NCBI RefSeq assembly: GCF_019399895.1 | Contig: NC_091867.1 | Span: 9,499,501 to 9,563,500 of the forward strand | Source: Cardiocondyla obscurior | Lineage: Eukaryota > Arthropoda > Insecta > Hymenoptera > Formicidae | Direction of reading: 5' to 3' | Length of the DNA stretch: 64,000 nucleotides | Shown here: positions 48,271 to 63,298 of the stretch, in pieces | Layout: every line of letters begins with the position of its first letter | How positions within the stretch are numbered: position 1 is the stretch's first letter | Translations under genes and position numbers: made by a program | Notes under the pieces: model-generated | What the model was told of the DNA's origin: nothing | The model's input: the letters and a program-made list of their open reading frames with translations, nothing else | Databases searched by the model: none

Positions 48271-51200
48271 CAACCTACTCTAACTTAACCGAAAGCTACA
48301 AATGTAAGTGAACCGGCAACGCGCCGTAAATTACTCAATTATAATTATCCAATATTTTTCTCTTTATTCTTTTTTTTCTTTCTCCTTATTTTTATTTATT
48401 TATTGCAAACGCAATCTTGACTTATTGCGAACAATCGCGCAGAACCGTGAAATTCGAGCTCAATAATTCCTTCGTGATTAAACGAAATTAAAATTCAATT
48501 ACGAAATTTCGATAACGTGTCGAAAATAAAAAGTCAAGACCCGCGCGAAAGTGTACGTCGACGAAGTACGACAGAGATTTACTCGCACCTACGTCGCGCT
48601 GAAACGCCGTCGCGAGAAGATGAAAGAAAAGGAGAGAGAACGGGCACTCAATAGTCCTCTTATTGCAATAGCCAGAAGTCTCTTTATTTTTGTGCACTTT
48701 GGTGTACGGGACAATGCACTTGTTACAGACCGCAAAGTGTGGACAAAATGCCCAGGCCGCCACTCGATTGGCCCTTGAGGGCACTCGAGTGGTCCGCGAC
48801 CCTCGCGTAGCGCCCGGAGAGAAACCGATCGAACCAGAGAAAGATAGCCGAAGGGTGCCTTTTACACCCGCGCGTACTTTTCCAACCCTCCCTTTCCGAA
48901 AATCGATCTCCCGCTGCAACGAGTCACTCCCACGTCGAGCCCTTCGACGTGCTCGGCCCTAGCGCAAACACTTTGCGTTACCAATCAACAGATATATACC
49001 GGCATGCCATCCCTAATGACTGTTAAATCCCCATTATTACATCCCGGCGGGTGTGCGCCACGCGAGGGAGAGAGAGAGCGCGCGGCTTTACCCTCTCGTC
49101 GTCAAAGAATACGATTTACGGATACATCCGGCGGATATCACCGCGGATCGAATTAAGCTAACAAGGCGCACGTGCGTTTCGCGATACGCGTTTCGCAGTT
49201 GCGTATCTCGAATCCCGGCCGCGAATTTCTCCGGTGTTTCCCCGATTAGCCGGATCTCGAAGACTCTTTCCGCCGTCGCGTAACGGCAAACTCTTCGCAG
49301 CCGAAGCTTTTCTTATCCCTCCCCCGTGAACAGTAATAAAGCGGTACTTTCTGTTCGAGTAATTCCGACTTTGTAGGTTTCCGCCGGAGCGGTTGAATAT
49401 ATTTTCCGGCGGTCTCTCGTATCTTCTTAGCTCGGCGCGGTAATAATTCGCGGCCGAGTCGTAAACGTAAAGGGAATCTCGTGCGGATGCGGTCGCGATG
49501 GAGGCGCGCACACATCGGAAACAACTCGCAGCATCCGGATTCATTCGCGGGAGGGTTGCAACGTCGTTTCTGCATTAGGTAGCGCGGTTTGCGGCTTCGG
49601 TACATCCGACGCTACACGAAGAACGACACACTGGCGTAGCTATCCTAGAAAGTTAAGTCGCGGCCGCATTGTTTCCAGGAGTATTTGCACACAACCGCAT
49701 TGTTCCTGAAAAGCCCGCTCTCCGCACGGGGAGCTCCAGAATGAACGTTGCGCGTATGTATGCACGTTGCGTCAAGTACAGCCGTGCCGCGAGCACCGCG
49801 AGCCAAGCCAGAAGGTACTTGTGAAACGAGCGAGGCATTAACTGATTCCGTGAACGATTTTTCGAGATTACGCCGGTGCTCGAAGACTCCGAGGCAAATG
49901 CGCGTACGCGCTCTCGTCGTTGATAAGTTTGTAATAGCCTTTCACGTTTACATTCTTATTCCCAAATACGTGACTTGAAACTTTCGACGTTTCAACAACG
50001 ATAAAAAAAAAAAGAAGCGATATAAAATGCACAAAATTCACATTCTCGATGTCGAACATTATGCGGCGATCTCTGGAAAATTATACCACTCGGTTCGTTC
50101 GATCCGACAAGAAGAAAAAAAAAAGAAAAAAAAAATCCCAAAAAAGGAGAAGAAAAAAAAGCTCGAAAAACGCTCTCCTCGTATATCGTTTAATAGGATA
50201 ATAATTAGTTCAATTACCTAACGATAAGAACACCGGACGCTCACGGCTGCGCCGAGCTTCGTGGGTCAGGCTCTACGTCGGGTTCCCCTCGTGAGGTAAT
50301 TATTCCAGCATCGAGCTCGAACTTTTTCGGAGAGATGATTTTACGGTGTCGCGGAGTCGCACGCTTTATGTACCACGGATTGTACTCGGATACCTCTGTC
50401 AAGGGGCCGCGTGCACGTAACCATGCGCACCAAAGTCGTGCACCGTAGGAAGCTTCTCTACGAGGAAAGGAATCGCGTTGAATGCAGCCGTAGCCTCGGG
50501 TATACGGCGTTTTGTTGCGCGTTCATTGAGCGTAAAACTTAATTCCCGTAGAAATTCCAGAGGGTATACGGCGGGCTATACCTCCTCCGGCACGGAGGCT
50601 TGTTCTCCGGTAGTTAGTCTTTATTCTCGGCCGGCAAAAAAGGAGATGCCGATGGGGGCTGCGGCCCGCCACCGACGGGGATGAGCCTCCTCCGTTTCGC
50701 TGTCCCTCGCCTCCCCCTCTCGCCGCCACCTGCCTCCATTCCGCTTCATGCTCCTTTACGTTCCGCCCTGACGGACGGTGGAAGTTACTGATTTCTCGGA
50801 GCCAATTTCGAGGAGGTTTTGTTCCCTCGGGGCCGAGCATTCACGGTTCTACGGTGGCCACGTCAATCCTCCCCGTCGAAGGCACGGCGCGACATTGGGA
50901 CCCGTTCGCACGTGATAACATCGACCAGGGGATTCCGAGAGACTTGACGCTTCGATGCTGAAGCTGAGATTTCAGCTCGTGACAGTAAATCGGGCACGGC
51001 CACGGTTTCTTTAAGATCTTCACGTTTCAAGGAGTGGTTTTAGTCGATGCATTTCAGTCGATACGTACACGTAACGCTTTCTTATGGAAGTTTATGCTTC
51101 AAATTTATTATATATCGGTCATTGTGTGTGCGTGTGTTTTTTTCTTTTCTTTTTTTTTTATCACGAAACCTATCACCCGATCGCACTTTCAAAATTTCGT

Positions 51201-54200
51201 CGCGGATAGAATAAATTCTTGTTAAAAGATAAACTTTGTCCTTGTATGCGAAGCATCCATTGTAGAAGCCTTGGAAAAACTTGTCGACTTCGTTGTTCGG
51301 CTTCCGTATCTTCTTCAGCATTGAAGTGGCCGTATATAACTCAAATGTATGCGGATTATAAACTGCGTCATTTGTCGAAGTTATTTTTGCCCGTACGAAG
51401 CATTAACAGAAAATAATAAATCTAATTTTGTTTTTTTTTAAGCATTTGTGAAACTATTTTTTTAGAAAGCCGCGAATAAATTATTTTAAATTAATTTGTT
51501 ATTGAAATAATACATTTGGATATTTTTGTTCGATTATCGCCGCGAATGTCTTCACAAATATCACTCGCGTATTCGTTACATAATTCCAATGTGTATCCAA
51601 CCTCGACGAGCGTACGCGTAAATTTTTTAATTTCAAGTCACGTTAACCAAAACTTCTTCCCCGTCCGTCGAACTGTCAACGAGAGACAGTTTCGAACCTC
51701 CTGGCAGCTGCAGAAAGCAATATTGTATTCGCCTAGCAGACGATCCGTGGTCTCTTTATGCCGTACAGCTTACAGACGGTAAAGATAAGATTCTTTTTAA
51801 ACGAGGACCAATTATTTCTGCAGTTCCCTCTTCATTTAAAACTCCTCAGAGACACGAGCCTTCCCATTTTAATACAGACTTAGAATATCGTTACCACCGT
51901 TCAACGTGTCGTCTCTTTTCGACGTCGTTGCCTACTCATAATGCACTCTAACAATAAGTCTTACATTCCCAATTAGATCAACGTAGGAGCTGTTACACAT
52001 TTTTCTTTCTTTTTATTATTTTTCTTTTTTTTTTCTACCACAATGTACACAAAGATCCTCGCGCAATGCGGAAGCGGGGGCACCCTTTGTTCGCGGCACA
52101 AAAAACACAACGCGGTACAGAGATCGCGCGGAGCCGTCGCGGGCCGAAGTTCTTGGCCGCTGGATGTGAGGATCGAGCACCGACTAGGATCCGAAATATC
52201 CCCGCGTTACCGCGAAGGACGCGCCAGCGTGTATAGACTGACGACGACGACGATGACAAGGAGACGAAGGACCTCCTCGTGGAAGGCGGACCTTAACCGG
52301 GAGGGAGGCAAGCCAAGAAGATTACCGTAAGCAGATTATTTCCGTGGAAATCCCGCTGGCCAACTCTCTCGGCACGCTACCACGCCGGGGCATTTCGGGA
52401 TCGAAACTTCCCGCGAAACTGCAGGCGCGAACGGAAGTAGTCGAAGCTCGGCGCAGCGCGTTACAAGATCTGCTCTGACAGCAGCCGTCGGACATCGTAG
52501 ATAAGATTATTGAGGGATCAAACATTCTCCGATGTAAAATAGATCCTGACGAGCTGGCCTCGCGCGAACGTCGCGCGATCGTCTGCTTCATAGGGGCTCT
52601 CCCGCGGGGAAAATCTAGAGTATCGTACTGGCGTATTTCTCGGTTAATTATTACAATTTTAATTTGCCGATAATTAATTGTGAAAATTAACAAGTGAGAT
52701 TTTCCAATCGTATTATTAATTGATACGTATGACGATCGGGTTTCAAGGCACGTACAAAATTTTATATTTGCATAATAACTTCCCTGCGAATATCTGATGA
52801 ACGCCCGTGGTCGATTTAACGTGATAACCTGTTGATAAAATCATGCTCGCCGATTCAATTATTTACGTTCATGAACTGTGCACTAAATTTTCGTAGATAA
52901 AGGAGAATTGAAAAAAAAATCTCTCTTTCTCTCTTTTTCTCTCTGCGTCAGATGATATATTGTACTTCGAAAAAAGTTTCGGGTTTTTATCGGCTTGGTC
53001 GTTTCCGGAGTAACAGATATTTCTCATTTTTCACGAAAAAAAATGCGGCATTGTGATTGATATAGAATTATTAATCGCGCGATACGAGATAGCGGAATTT
53101 CCGCCGAACCTCTTTCGCGTATTATATATTGTCTAATAATTCCAAGCGCTGGGCTCAATTAATAGCCCTCCGGCAAATACGGTGTGCTTCTTTTAACCCG
53201 TAAATGTTAACACCGCATATTTCCTGCGGCCATGCACTCTTTTCCCCATCACTCGCGAAATTTCCCTCGCTCTGCGGAATTTCGCACGGTTATTTCGAAA
53301 CAAGTTCGCCCACGAATTTATACATTCTCTCTTTGGCCGGATGAAAGCTTCCATGTACGCCTCGCCGATTAAATGTCGGCGTTTTCGAGGTATTCGCGCA
53401 CCGCAGCGCCCGAATTCGGTTGATTCGCTCGGCCGGGATTCTCTCTGTCTCTTTTTTTTCTCGTTTACCGCGGGAAGTAATCGCAGAGGATATCCGCAAT
53501 CCGCAGAAATCATAAAAACCGTGGCGCACGCAGTCGAATTCTGTTTCACGAGGGAATCCACGCCGGTTGGAGCGGTATAGTTATTAATCATTAGTTTACT
53601 AAATGCAGTAACATCTTTTTTTTTTTTTTTTTTGAGGAGGAAATTAAATTTTAACTAAATTTATTTAAAAAGTTAGGTGCCGTTTGTATAATCGCGCTCG
53701 TTTATTCATTCATTATTACACTTTGCACGGCGGATGCAAAATTTTTGAACGGAGGACACCGCTCTGGAATAGAACGTCGCAATTTTTTTTTTTTTTTTTC
53801 CGAGTATTCAAAGGACAGATTTAATCATCGTGACGCTGGAAATCGAACGATACCAAATTAAAATTGTTATCAAGACTCGCGAGATCTACGCAAGGTAGCG
53901 GAAATTTTGTGGCCGCTGGAAAAATTAATCGTTCAATGAAAAAGAAAAAGAAAGAAAATATCGTGGTTCGCAACTTACTTAAGTGGCGATAAACAGCACA
54001 CTCAATCGTTATCTATCTACACAAACTCATTATCTATAAATTATCTGACGATTATTTAGGAGAACTACGTACGCAGTTATTTTATTATTACGATGCCTTC
54101 GACACGTAGTTCGTAATGCTCGCGCTAATTCCGACAGAATTCACGGAAGGCGACTCCGTGAGAGGGAAATAAAATCGAAAAAGCCGAGGGACTAAGCGGC

Positions 54201-54685
54201 GAGTCAAAGTGATCTCCGCCAGATGTAAATCTATCATCGCGGAGAAGCTAATGACAATCTAAAAATACCACCGGCTTTATCACTGGCCTTACTAAACGCA
54301 CGCTTATCAAAACTCGCGACAACGGAATTAGGTCAATCTCTCGGTGGACTCCGAGTGGAAGACGCGGCCCTATCGATCAGCCACGAGCAAACGGAGCATC
54401 AGGTTGGGCGATTAGACGAACAATATCCGCGTACATCCGCGAACACGTGGACTTAAGTAGGTTAGTAAATGGTCGGTGAACGGGAATACGGCGGGGCACC
54501 GCGGATGGCTCCGGCCGACCACGAGGACGCGGCGGTGACGTCGTACCAGCGGATATCCGCGGTCCGGCACCCTTTTTCCCGACCCTCTTCGGGGTCCCAC
54601 GTCACTTTCCCGAGAACAGTCCGCGAGAAGAGGTACGGTCGCGGCACAACGAAATCTCGCGAAACGGCGAGAGGACGCTACTCAC

Positions 54686-55340
54686 CCGAGGAGCGCTCGT
54701 AATTACCGGTACCGTTGCTCCCACGTCGATATTCCCTCGTCTTGAGCCCGATAATCCCAGGCGAAGCCCCCGAAATCGCACTCCAACACACACCGTGGCC
54801 CGGCGCGCAATACTCGCCGGCGCGCTCCCAATGTCAGAAAAGAGACGGGCTAGGTCGTTCGATCTCTCGGCACCGCGCACACCACTGAAACCGGCGCTTC
54901 GCCACGGCGTTCGCCACTCCACCGACGACCGACTCACCGAACGAGCGCGACCGATAGCTCGTAGAATACGGATGTATACACGATAATGACTATTCTATTC
55001 CCTAATCCACCGGAGTCGTCCACCGGCGTGGCTCTTCTCTTTCTCCCTCCGTCTCGTTCTCTCGCGCTTGCCCTTTCTTCCACCCTGTCTCTCTCTCTTC
55101 CACTCGGCCTCTTTCTTTCTCCCCCGTCTCCCTCTCTCTTCTCTTTCTCTCTCTTTTTCTCTCACACTCTCTCCCGTTCCCTCCCTTTATCCGCAGCACG
55201 TCTGCCCCGCACCTTCTCTCTCTTTGCCTCACGGAATGTGGGACAGATGGACAGAGACGGGAGATAGCGCGAGAGACGGCGACGATGGTCGGTAGAGAGA
55301 CCAGTGCGAGCGGCTATTATAGCAGGAGGGCGTAGGAGAG
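54686..55340 (-). promoter_or_regulatory. Candidate distal otd promoter and 5' non-coding exon
   Basis: A CpG-rich block contains a strong minus-strand donor, CTCGG|GTGAGTAGC, at 54686, which could splice to the otd 5' UTR acceptor at 45582, and a 180-bp tract that reads GAGAG-rich on the minus strand (GAGA-factor-like). A TATAATAG word lies near 55.31 kb. This is an inference from composition and one donor site; another gene's promoter is equally possible. Confidence 0.25.
55021..55196. repeat. Polypyrimidine (CT-rich) tract
   Basis: About 175 bp that is almost entirely C and T on the plus strand, with many TCTCTC words. On the minus strand it is GA-rich, as in GAGA-factor-bound promoters. 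Confidence 0.8.
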
Positions 55341-58300
55341 CGCCCGGCTCAACTTTTCACGAGAACTTTAGTTGTTACAGATCGCTCTCTTGGTCGAGGG
55401 GTTATGCACGAGGGGGATGTTCGCTCGCCGGTTCTCGCGGCGGGGGAGGGACGCTGGGGGCGCCCCGGAGGCGCGTGGAGAGGGAATGGGGTGCGCGACG
55501 CGGCCGCGAAGCGACAGAGAAGCCCGGCGTGAATCGCACGAGGTAGCGCAAACGTGGAAGCGAGAGGTCAAACGCGGGTACCCGAAGGTGCTCCGAAAAG
55601 AGGGAGAGATGCGCGCATTCCCGCTCCGACGGCGGGGTGGGGATAAGGAAGGAAGAGAGGGAAGGTGGAAGGAACGCGGCGAGGTGGAGGAAGGGTGTAA
55701 AAGGGACGAAAGAAAAAGAGACAAGGGTCGGTCCTCCGCCACGCTGCGAAGCGAGAAGGAGCAACATGCGCCGTCGAACCCCGCGTCGACTCGTTCCCGA
55801 ATTGGCGTGGCAGGGGCTGTACCAACCTCGTTGCCGCGGCACAGTGGGGCACCAATCGCCATCCCGTAACTCGCCAATCTCGCCAACCGCGATGGCAACG
55901 TCGTGTGACAACGGCGTTAGGTACAGTCCGTCTCTAAAAATATACTCTAACCCAGGGAGTCCCTTGTCCCTCTTCTCCCGTCACGTCCCGTCTCTTTTTC
56001 GCTTCCCCGTCGGCGGTCTCCTCTCGCCCTCATCCGCAATGTATCTTTCCCGCTCGAAGGTGTACGAATAGATTACGAGAAAATGGGTAAGAGTCGCCGG
56101 CTATTACTCCGCGATGTTAAGACCGGAGCATGTTTTGGCACTCCGTATGGCGTTACGCGAAAGAGCAATTGACTTTTATTCGTGGTTATTCACGCGGGAC
56201 TTAAACTTTCTAAGGCGGAGGGAAGATTAACGCGCGGCGGAGGGTCAGATGTTAACGAGCGACTTTTGTGCATTACGTTTGTATTCGTTACGTTCAACCC
56301 CCTTAAGCCTAGGTTTCTTATTGAAGAGACAAAAAAAAAAAAAAAAAACATCTCTCGCCGGTACCATTAAAATATTAATATTCAAAAGATTAGGAAGCTA
56401 TTTATGTATATTTTTACTCTTTTTTCGTACGACGACACCCGCCAACAATTTTCCCTCCCCCCATCGTCCCTCCCGGCCGTCAACGAGCTTTGCTAATTTA
56501 TTTATTCGCCCATCTGTCTCGCTTAAATAAAGTTGTAAATTTCCGCCGATCAGCAGAGAGGCTGTATTAAGTCTTCACCGAATTAGACGAGGATTTAGCA
56601 AACGAAATAAAATAAAACGCCGCGTGTCATCGGTTTAATTTATAAGTTACTTTACGTTCGCAAGGCCATAGTAATCACACGCGATAATTTCCGCGATCGT
56701 CCGCCGGAATATTAAACGCGGCCGGCGGTATTAGATCACGCCTTATTAGCACGTTATCGAAAATCACGTTACACCCGGTTTCAAAATCTGATAGAGCGCG
56801 CGGTAATAATCTCACACGGTTAATTCGATTCTCGATTGAGATCCAGGCGTTCCTCTCGCGCACCCTGATCTGGATGCTTAATCTCGTTACGGCCGCAAGA
56901 CGCCGGGGTGAACAATTTTTTTTCGTTCTTTTTTTTTTTTTAAATTTTTTCCCCTTATCTTTTACTTCCCGGCGCGATGGGTCCTCCCTCCCGATTCGCC
57001 CCTCGCGATCCTCCACCCTTTCTTTTGACGCGCTCTGTAGCCAGGTGATAGCTACATACCCGCGGTATACCCGCAACATAGCAATTTAACTTGCTCACGT
57101 GCGAGCGGTTAATGCTCTTACGGGATTTCGAAAAGATCAGCCAGCATTACTATGCTATTAGCGTAGCTAAAACCGGCTTGCTTCCATAAACCTATACTAA
57201 CGCGCGGCCACTTTATTCACCGCCGGGGCCCATTCATGCGCTCTTACGCCAATTTTCCTCATTGACGGATTGGGACTGCGTGCTTACGTTGCGACGAGAC
57301 GTCCGCGATTAGGCGGACCGCGCTGCGCCGATTTCCGGGGTGTCCGCGCGCGTGCCGCACGGCGATTTCACGGCGGGCGCGTACACGGCGTAGTATCGTT
57401 TCGCCGTTTTGACGGACAGGTGAAACATCCGGCGAGACACCGCCGTCTCGCTCTCGCTCTTTGCCCTCTCGCTCGCCGGCTCGTGGGAATTAGCAATTCT
57501 GGACGCACGTGGCGGCAGGGTCGGTTAATGTAAATGATGACGCGCGCGGAAAGTAATGCGGCGCGAAATTTGCCCGTTTTGTTTCTGCCAAGGTTCCCTG
57601 AGAAGACGCGGAAAAGTGCGGCAGGTACGATACGAATATTAATTAATTATTTTATTTTTTTTATTTTTTTTTTTTTATTCTTTCCTCTTTTTTTTTACGG
57701 TAGAAAAAGCCTCGCGATAACAGTCTCTTTATTTTACCTTGCAAATTTGGAAATATCGAGCATTTATTTGGTTAAAGTAATCAATTCGTATTAAATATGT
57801 ATAATTTTAGAATGCTAATTACGTTTAATTGTGCCGGCGAAAGGGAAGGGAAAGTACAATCTTCGCCAAAGTTTATTAGCCTTTTCAATAAAAATCCTCA
57901 ACGTTTAGCAAACAATTGGATGATATACGCGGAAAGATTACAGATTTATTGCCAGTTTTAGCTCAAATTGCGCGATAAGGCGCGTAAAACGCTCGCAGTT
58001 TTTGAACCGTAATCTACTCTCGCGGCATTAAGAGATCTGCATCAAATCGATAGTGGTATTACAGGTATTACACGGCATTAAAGTAAGAACCACCGATCCC
58101 AGTTTGACACGATTAATTAATTAACCGACGGCAATTCTATCGCTTTATATCCGCGAAATTTCACGGGGACGCAATATTTATGACGGCGTTAAGAATCACG
58201 CGCGGTCCGCGGTCCGGCCGTAAAATTTTTTCCTCTCTGAGTTATCGGGCGGCGTAACCATTTTAGCGAATCGTTATCGCCGTTAGTCAGTATCTAAAAT

Positions 58301-61300
58301 CGACTCCGCGACTCATTTATATTCACGTTAGCTTATCCCCGTAACGCCAAAACAGACAGGCCGTTCGCGCCTCTTGTTATCTTGTGCACTCGCCACGCTG
58401 ATTTCAATTAATGTAAGACAGCACTTAAAGATTATTATCCTCGTCACTGAACGAGACAAATGCCCACAGCTGCGGATTATTTCCCATTGAATTCCATTCC
58501 GCGACTGCCGCCGTGAATTTTGTCGGTGGATTTGAAGAACAAATATTTTCGCAGGGACGCATTAAAAAATAAAAAAAGAAAAGAAAAAAAAAATACGATA
58601 TACGCGTTTTACGCATTTATACTTGCGGAACCGAAATCGTTCGCTCACGCCGTTTAAAATAATTAAAAATTGTTAGGTAATTAATACGTTGTCTCGCACA
58701 TAAATTAGAATAATTTTATATGTATGGACACTGGTGAAATAAATGAGGCGGCGTATTTAATTCGCGGGCAAAGTAGAGAAGCGGGTGAAAGTATGCGAGC
58801 AAAGGAGCTTGGACGGCGCCATTCGTAGTATCGTGAATTAAACCAGGCGATGACAGACCTCTCGACACGAAATTAAATCGCGAATTATGACCTCGGGGGG
58901 TGCTGGCGCGATTTTCCGAGGGCGGCGGGAGAGATCAGCCCCGGGGATATTCGGGAGGTCATCCCCTTTCTGCGGGCGCCAAAGTCGTTCCCGAAATCTC
59001 TTCTTGCACAGACGCTTAAGGACGACTCTCGTTAAACGATCGATGCGCGCGAAAGCGCATTCGTGCTTCGGCGCTTGAAACGCTCTCGGATTTTATATAG
59101 AATGTAGTTCATGCTCATCATCCCGAAGATCAGCCGGCTGAGCCGTTCGACAAACTGTTCGAACAAAAAGCACTGAAAAAAGACAACTCGGTGCAAATAA
59201 CCTTTGCTACGTTCCGCCCCATCGTTTTCTCCTTTATCCGCGCTCTCTGTCTCTCTCTCTCTTTCTCTTCCGCCCTCCAGTCTCCTTTTCTCTTTCACCC
59301 CGGCAGCGTTATGTCCTTTCGCCCAGGACTCGTCCGTCTCTTTTCTGTCCCGGCAGAGGCACCCTTTGCCGCGGCAAGGATTCTCCTTGTTGCGCTCGCG
59401 CGCGATGCAGGGCTCATTGGCGAGGAGAGAACGGAATTTGAAACTGAGGCAAGCCGCTTATGAAGCTTTCGCGTAAATCACCGGTGAAAGTCACCGAGTT
59501 CCCAAGTCAATGAATTACCCACCTCACCATACCCGACAGGGTCACGCGCGCCTTGGGGTTAGTGAGAATGATAAGTGTCTTCCGGTTTTAATAGGATACA
59601 TATACCTTGCGCCGCGTTAAATATTTGACGTTGATCATATGATCGTTTAAGTTATATCATCGTCAAAATTCTTTTTCCAAACCGAAACGCGCCGCGGAAC
59701 TTGTTCTGTCACGTTAATTTATGTTTTCCAATTGTTCCCCAGTTTTTTAAGAGCGTGAAATAATCTCTTTTCTTTTTCTTCCTTCTTCCATTCTTTCTTT
59801 ATTTATTTTTTATTTATTTTTTAATTTTTATTTTACGTCGTGAATGAAAGTAATTTTATCGAAGGGTTGAGCGATTGCATTTCAACCGATTCAACGTCAA
59901 CTTTTTTTTTTTATTTGATAATCTTCCAATAGCGCGTCTTGCGGGATTTACTTTCGTCGTATGACTACCGTTCGATCCAGCCCCGTAATGTAAATTCGAT
60001 TGACTCCCATCGACACGATGGATTCCATTACGAGCATTGTACCCGGAATGTCCACCCACCGGTCTCGTTCGGCGAACACTACCCACAGTGACAACGAACG
60101 CCATTGATAGTGATTGATCACGCGAGTTCAGATAGAATCACGGGAGAAAAGTAGACTTTAGATGCTGCATGGGTTTCGAGTGGATTTCGTTGCAGATGCA
60201 TCGGTCTATTCTTTTCTAAGACAGTTTTGCTGGTCATCTCTCGGTTGTCCCAGTCTTTTCACCGTCACGATTTCAGCGTCACAGGTGTTTCACGAAAATA
60301 TATATATATATATATTTTTTTTTTCAGAAAATTATACATTTCGATTGATTAAAATATAAAACGATTAACGTAAAAGAGAAACAAAAAATGTTAGATATAA
60401 AATAATTAATTCTTGATCGCTGGCAAGTGGAATTGTCATGTTCGAATATTATTACAATATAATTTAATATACATTATCATGCTCGAAAATTTGATGAAGC
60501 AGCGATGTTTCAACGAGAGTTGAGATTAAGAAACTTAGGAGCAAAATACGAACAAGGTTTTCGCGTCAAGTTGAGATCGCCGGTGCACTGACTTCCGATA
60601 TGCTCGCAGATAATTTGATTGTGCCAGCCAATGGCGAGTTTCAAAGAGATACCCTGCGGAGGGCCCAATCCCACGGCCCATTCACGTAATTCTGCAACGT
60701 AATACTCGCGGGACGTGAGATACCGATCGCTGTACGGTCAGTAAGAAATTGATTCCACGCAGTCACCAACCTCACCGTCATCGCCTTACCACGAATTTCT
60801 CCTTACAATTAGTGTCAAAATATTAGATAAAAAACCGGTTGCTGCGAACGAGCCGCGAGATTCTTTCGCAGTCTGTCGATTCGACGGCACCTCATGACTC
60901 TCCGCGAACGAGACGCGCGGACTTTGCTTCGCGGCTTTATTACATAATTTCGTTTAATTCGCCGGCGAGACATAAATTCGTTCGGCGGGGAAGGAAAGCG
61001 CGCTCGGCGAGCTAAACTTTCGCGGGATAAAGTCCACTGTCTGCCGTCCATTGTGACGATAGCGATTCTGTTACAATCGAGATCCACAGGTCGCGTAATA
61101 CGAGTAGCCGGACGAACGATTGAATCTCGGGCAGCGGGAATGGGTGTCTTTGATAGCGTCGGTGCGTGTTCCCACATTTATTATCCTGGAAGTCGGACCC
61201 GGGGGCTAACGAGTTTTTCATCATTCGCGTCGGTGGTGCGAGATCTATTCAGGACGGAGGCCTCCTCTTATGCGCCGATCGGCCATTCGTCGGTCTACCT

Positions 61301-63241
61301 GCCGCATCGACTCCTTCTGCCTTATTCACCGGGCGAGCATTGTGCGCGAAATCCGGCGTTGCGCCGGACGTGAAAGATTTCCTTGTGCGAAGGAAGGAAA
61401 TCGGGGCACCTTCGCTTTTTCTTCCTACTCCTTCCTGTACCGTGAATCATTTTTAAGACGACGCGTCCGCAGCCGTGGATTATACACGTGGCCGAAGAAG
61501 AGCCCCTCTGCATCGTCGCTCGTTAAATTTCGTGTGTGAAGTCAACTTCCGGAAGCGATCAATACGCCAAGTGAGAACGAATTCTCATTTAACATTTTGT
61601 CGCGTTTACTCGAAGCGTATTAAAATTATTTAAGAAAGAAAAAGAAAGAAAATGTTTTCCCCGCGACCTGCGTGGAAACAAAAAAAAAAAAAATCTGTCA
61701 AAGTATCGCGGGGCATCCGTAATACCTTGATACTCAATGAGATTCCACATTGCGAGAGATTATCAACGACGGCGGTTTTCATGGTCTCTCCGTGGTAATT
61801 TCGAGGTCGTGGCGAAAAGAGTGAGGAGAGAGAGAAAAAAAAAAAAAAGAAAGGGGAAAAAAAAAGCGGGATCGCCGAGAGGGTCGAACGCGATAGATCG
61901 GATCCATTTTGCAGGGTACCAGTCAGATTTCCCGAGGGAATCTCTCGCGGCGAAGGGATGAAAGAGAAGGAGATACGGGGCCGTGACGCGCTATCGGAGG
62001 GTGAAGAAGACGGGGCTTCGGCTATTAGCGATCACAAATAGGCTATTACGGACCCATTAATAGAGCGCGGCCACGAGACGTGCGCCAACCGACACGGGAA
62101 TCGCGAGTACCAGACATCCATCAAGCCCGACCACGTCTCCTTCCACCCTCTACCTACTCCCTGTCTCTCTCGCTCTCTCTCTCTCTCGCTTTCTTCCTCG
62201 GCCTCCCTAGTCTACGTCACGTCTCGCTTCAGCTATGAGCGACGGTGTAGGGTTTCCGGGAGCCCCAGGGACCGGTAATCCGAGATTCACTTTGTGCATA
62301 AGGACCCGTGCGCACGTAGAACACGCGGCCGTTTCATGATGTACGCGTTGCGTCACTGGCGCGCGTTCGCCACGCACTGCATTCGGATCGAATCCTCGAC
62401 GGGGCCGGTGCCGACGCCGACTTCCGAGCCGCACACGCCGCCCTCGATTTTCGGCGACGCCGCCACGTCGCGTATCCTCCCGGCGTCAAAGTTTCTCCTC
62501 GAATACGGTTTTCACGGAGGACGAGAAGATCCTATCGGATTATCAGCCCGCGGCTTGAATCGTCTCCAGCGAAACGTCACGGGATTCACCTGAATTTTGT
62601 ATGTATTTAATGATTTACGCAGCGGCATCGCGAGGCGCGTGGTGTACTCGGTTTGGCGAAGAAAAAATAAAAAGAAAAAGGAAAAAGAAAAAAAAAAAAA
62701 ACGCGGGGACTTGAAACGAGCAATGAAAATGATCGTCGGTCGTAAATAAGCATAAGCCCGGCTAATCGAATAGGCAGAGCAACTGCAGCCACGTGCCGAC
62801 TGACGCAACGCCGGTGGCAAATACCACTGCGTTGTTAGCCGAGTTAGTCAACATCGGCGCCTCGGATGTTAAGCCGACCCCGTTGTAACAGTGACTGACC
62901 AACCCCTGGCCATCCCCTTTTCCTGTCGATCGCGCGCAAGATCGCCCGTCGTCCCGGTGTAACATCGCCGATTGTCTCTGGTTAAAAAAGAAAAAAAATT
63001 AAAATAACAATAATAATAAAACGACAGCTGAAACAACGATTCTCGCTCGTGATAAAATTAAAATACGATAACGACGTATATAATAGCGCCGTGAAATATT
63101 TCCTTTTGCATTTTAATTTAAATGTTAATACAAATTAATTAGCGTCCGCGCGATGAAAGTGCCATAACTACATTGTCACTTCCGAATCAGAATCTTTCAA
63201 TTTGCATGTATTAATTAATAAAACATGTTACATATAACTCA

Positions 63242-63252
63242 CTCTCTCTCTT

Positions 63253-63297
<45 letters not shown>

Positions 63298-63298
63298 C
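63242..63298. repeat. (CT)n microsatellite
   Basis: Nearly pure CT repeat of about 55 bp with two short interruptions. Confidence 0.9.

Noticed and set aside
55368..55911. Overlapping 165-176-codon frames on both strands
   Set aside because: GC-rich low-complexity DNA; simultaneous frames on both strands argue against coding.
62207..62593. GC-rich overlapping frames near 62.2-62.6 kb
   Set aside because: No recognisable product or splice structure; left as non-coding.
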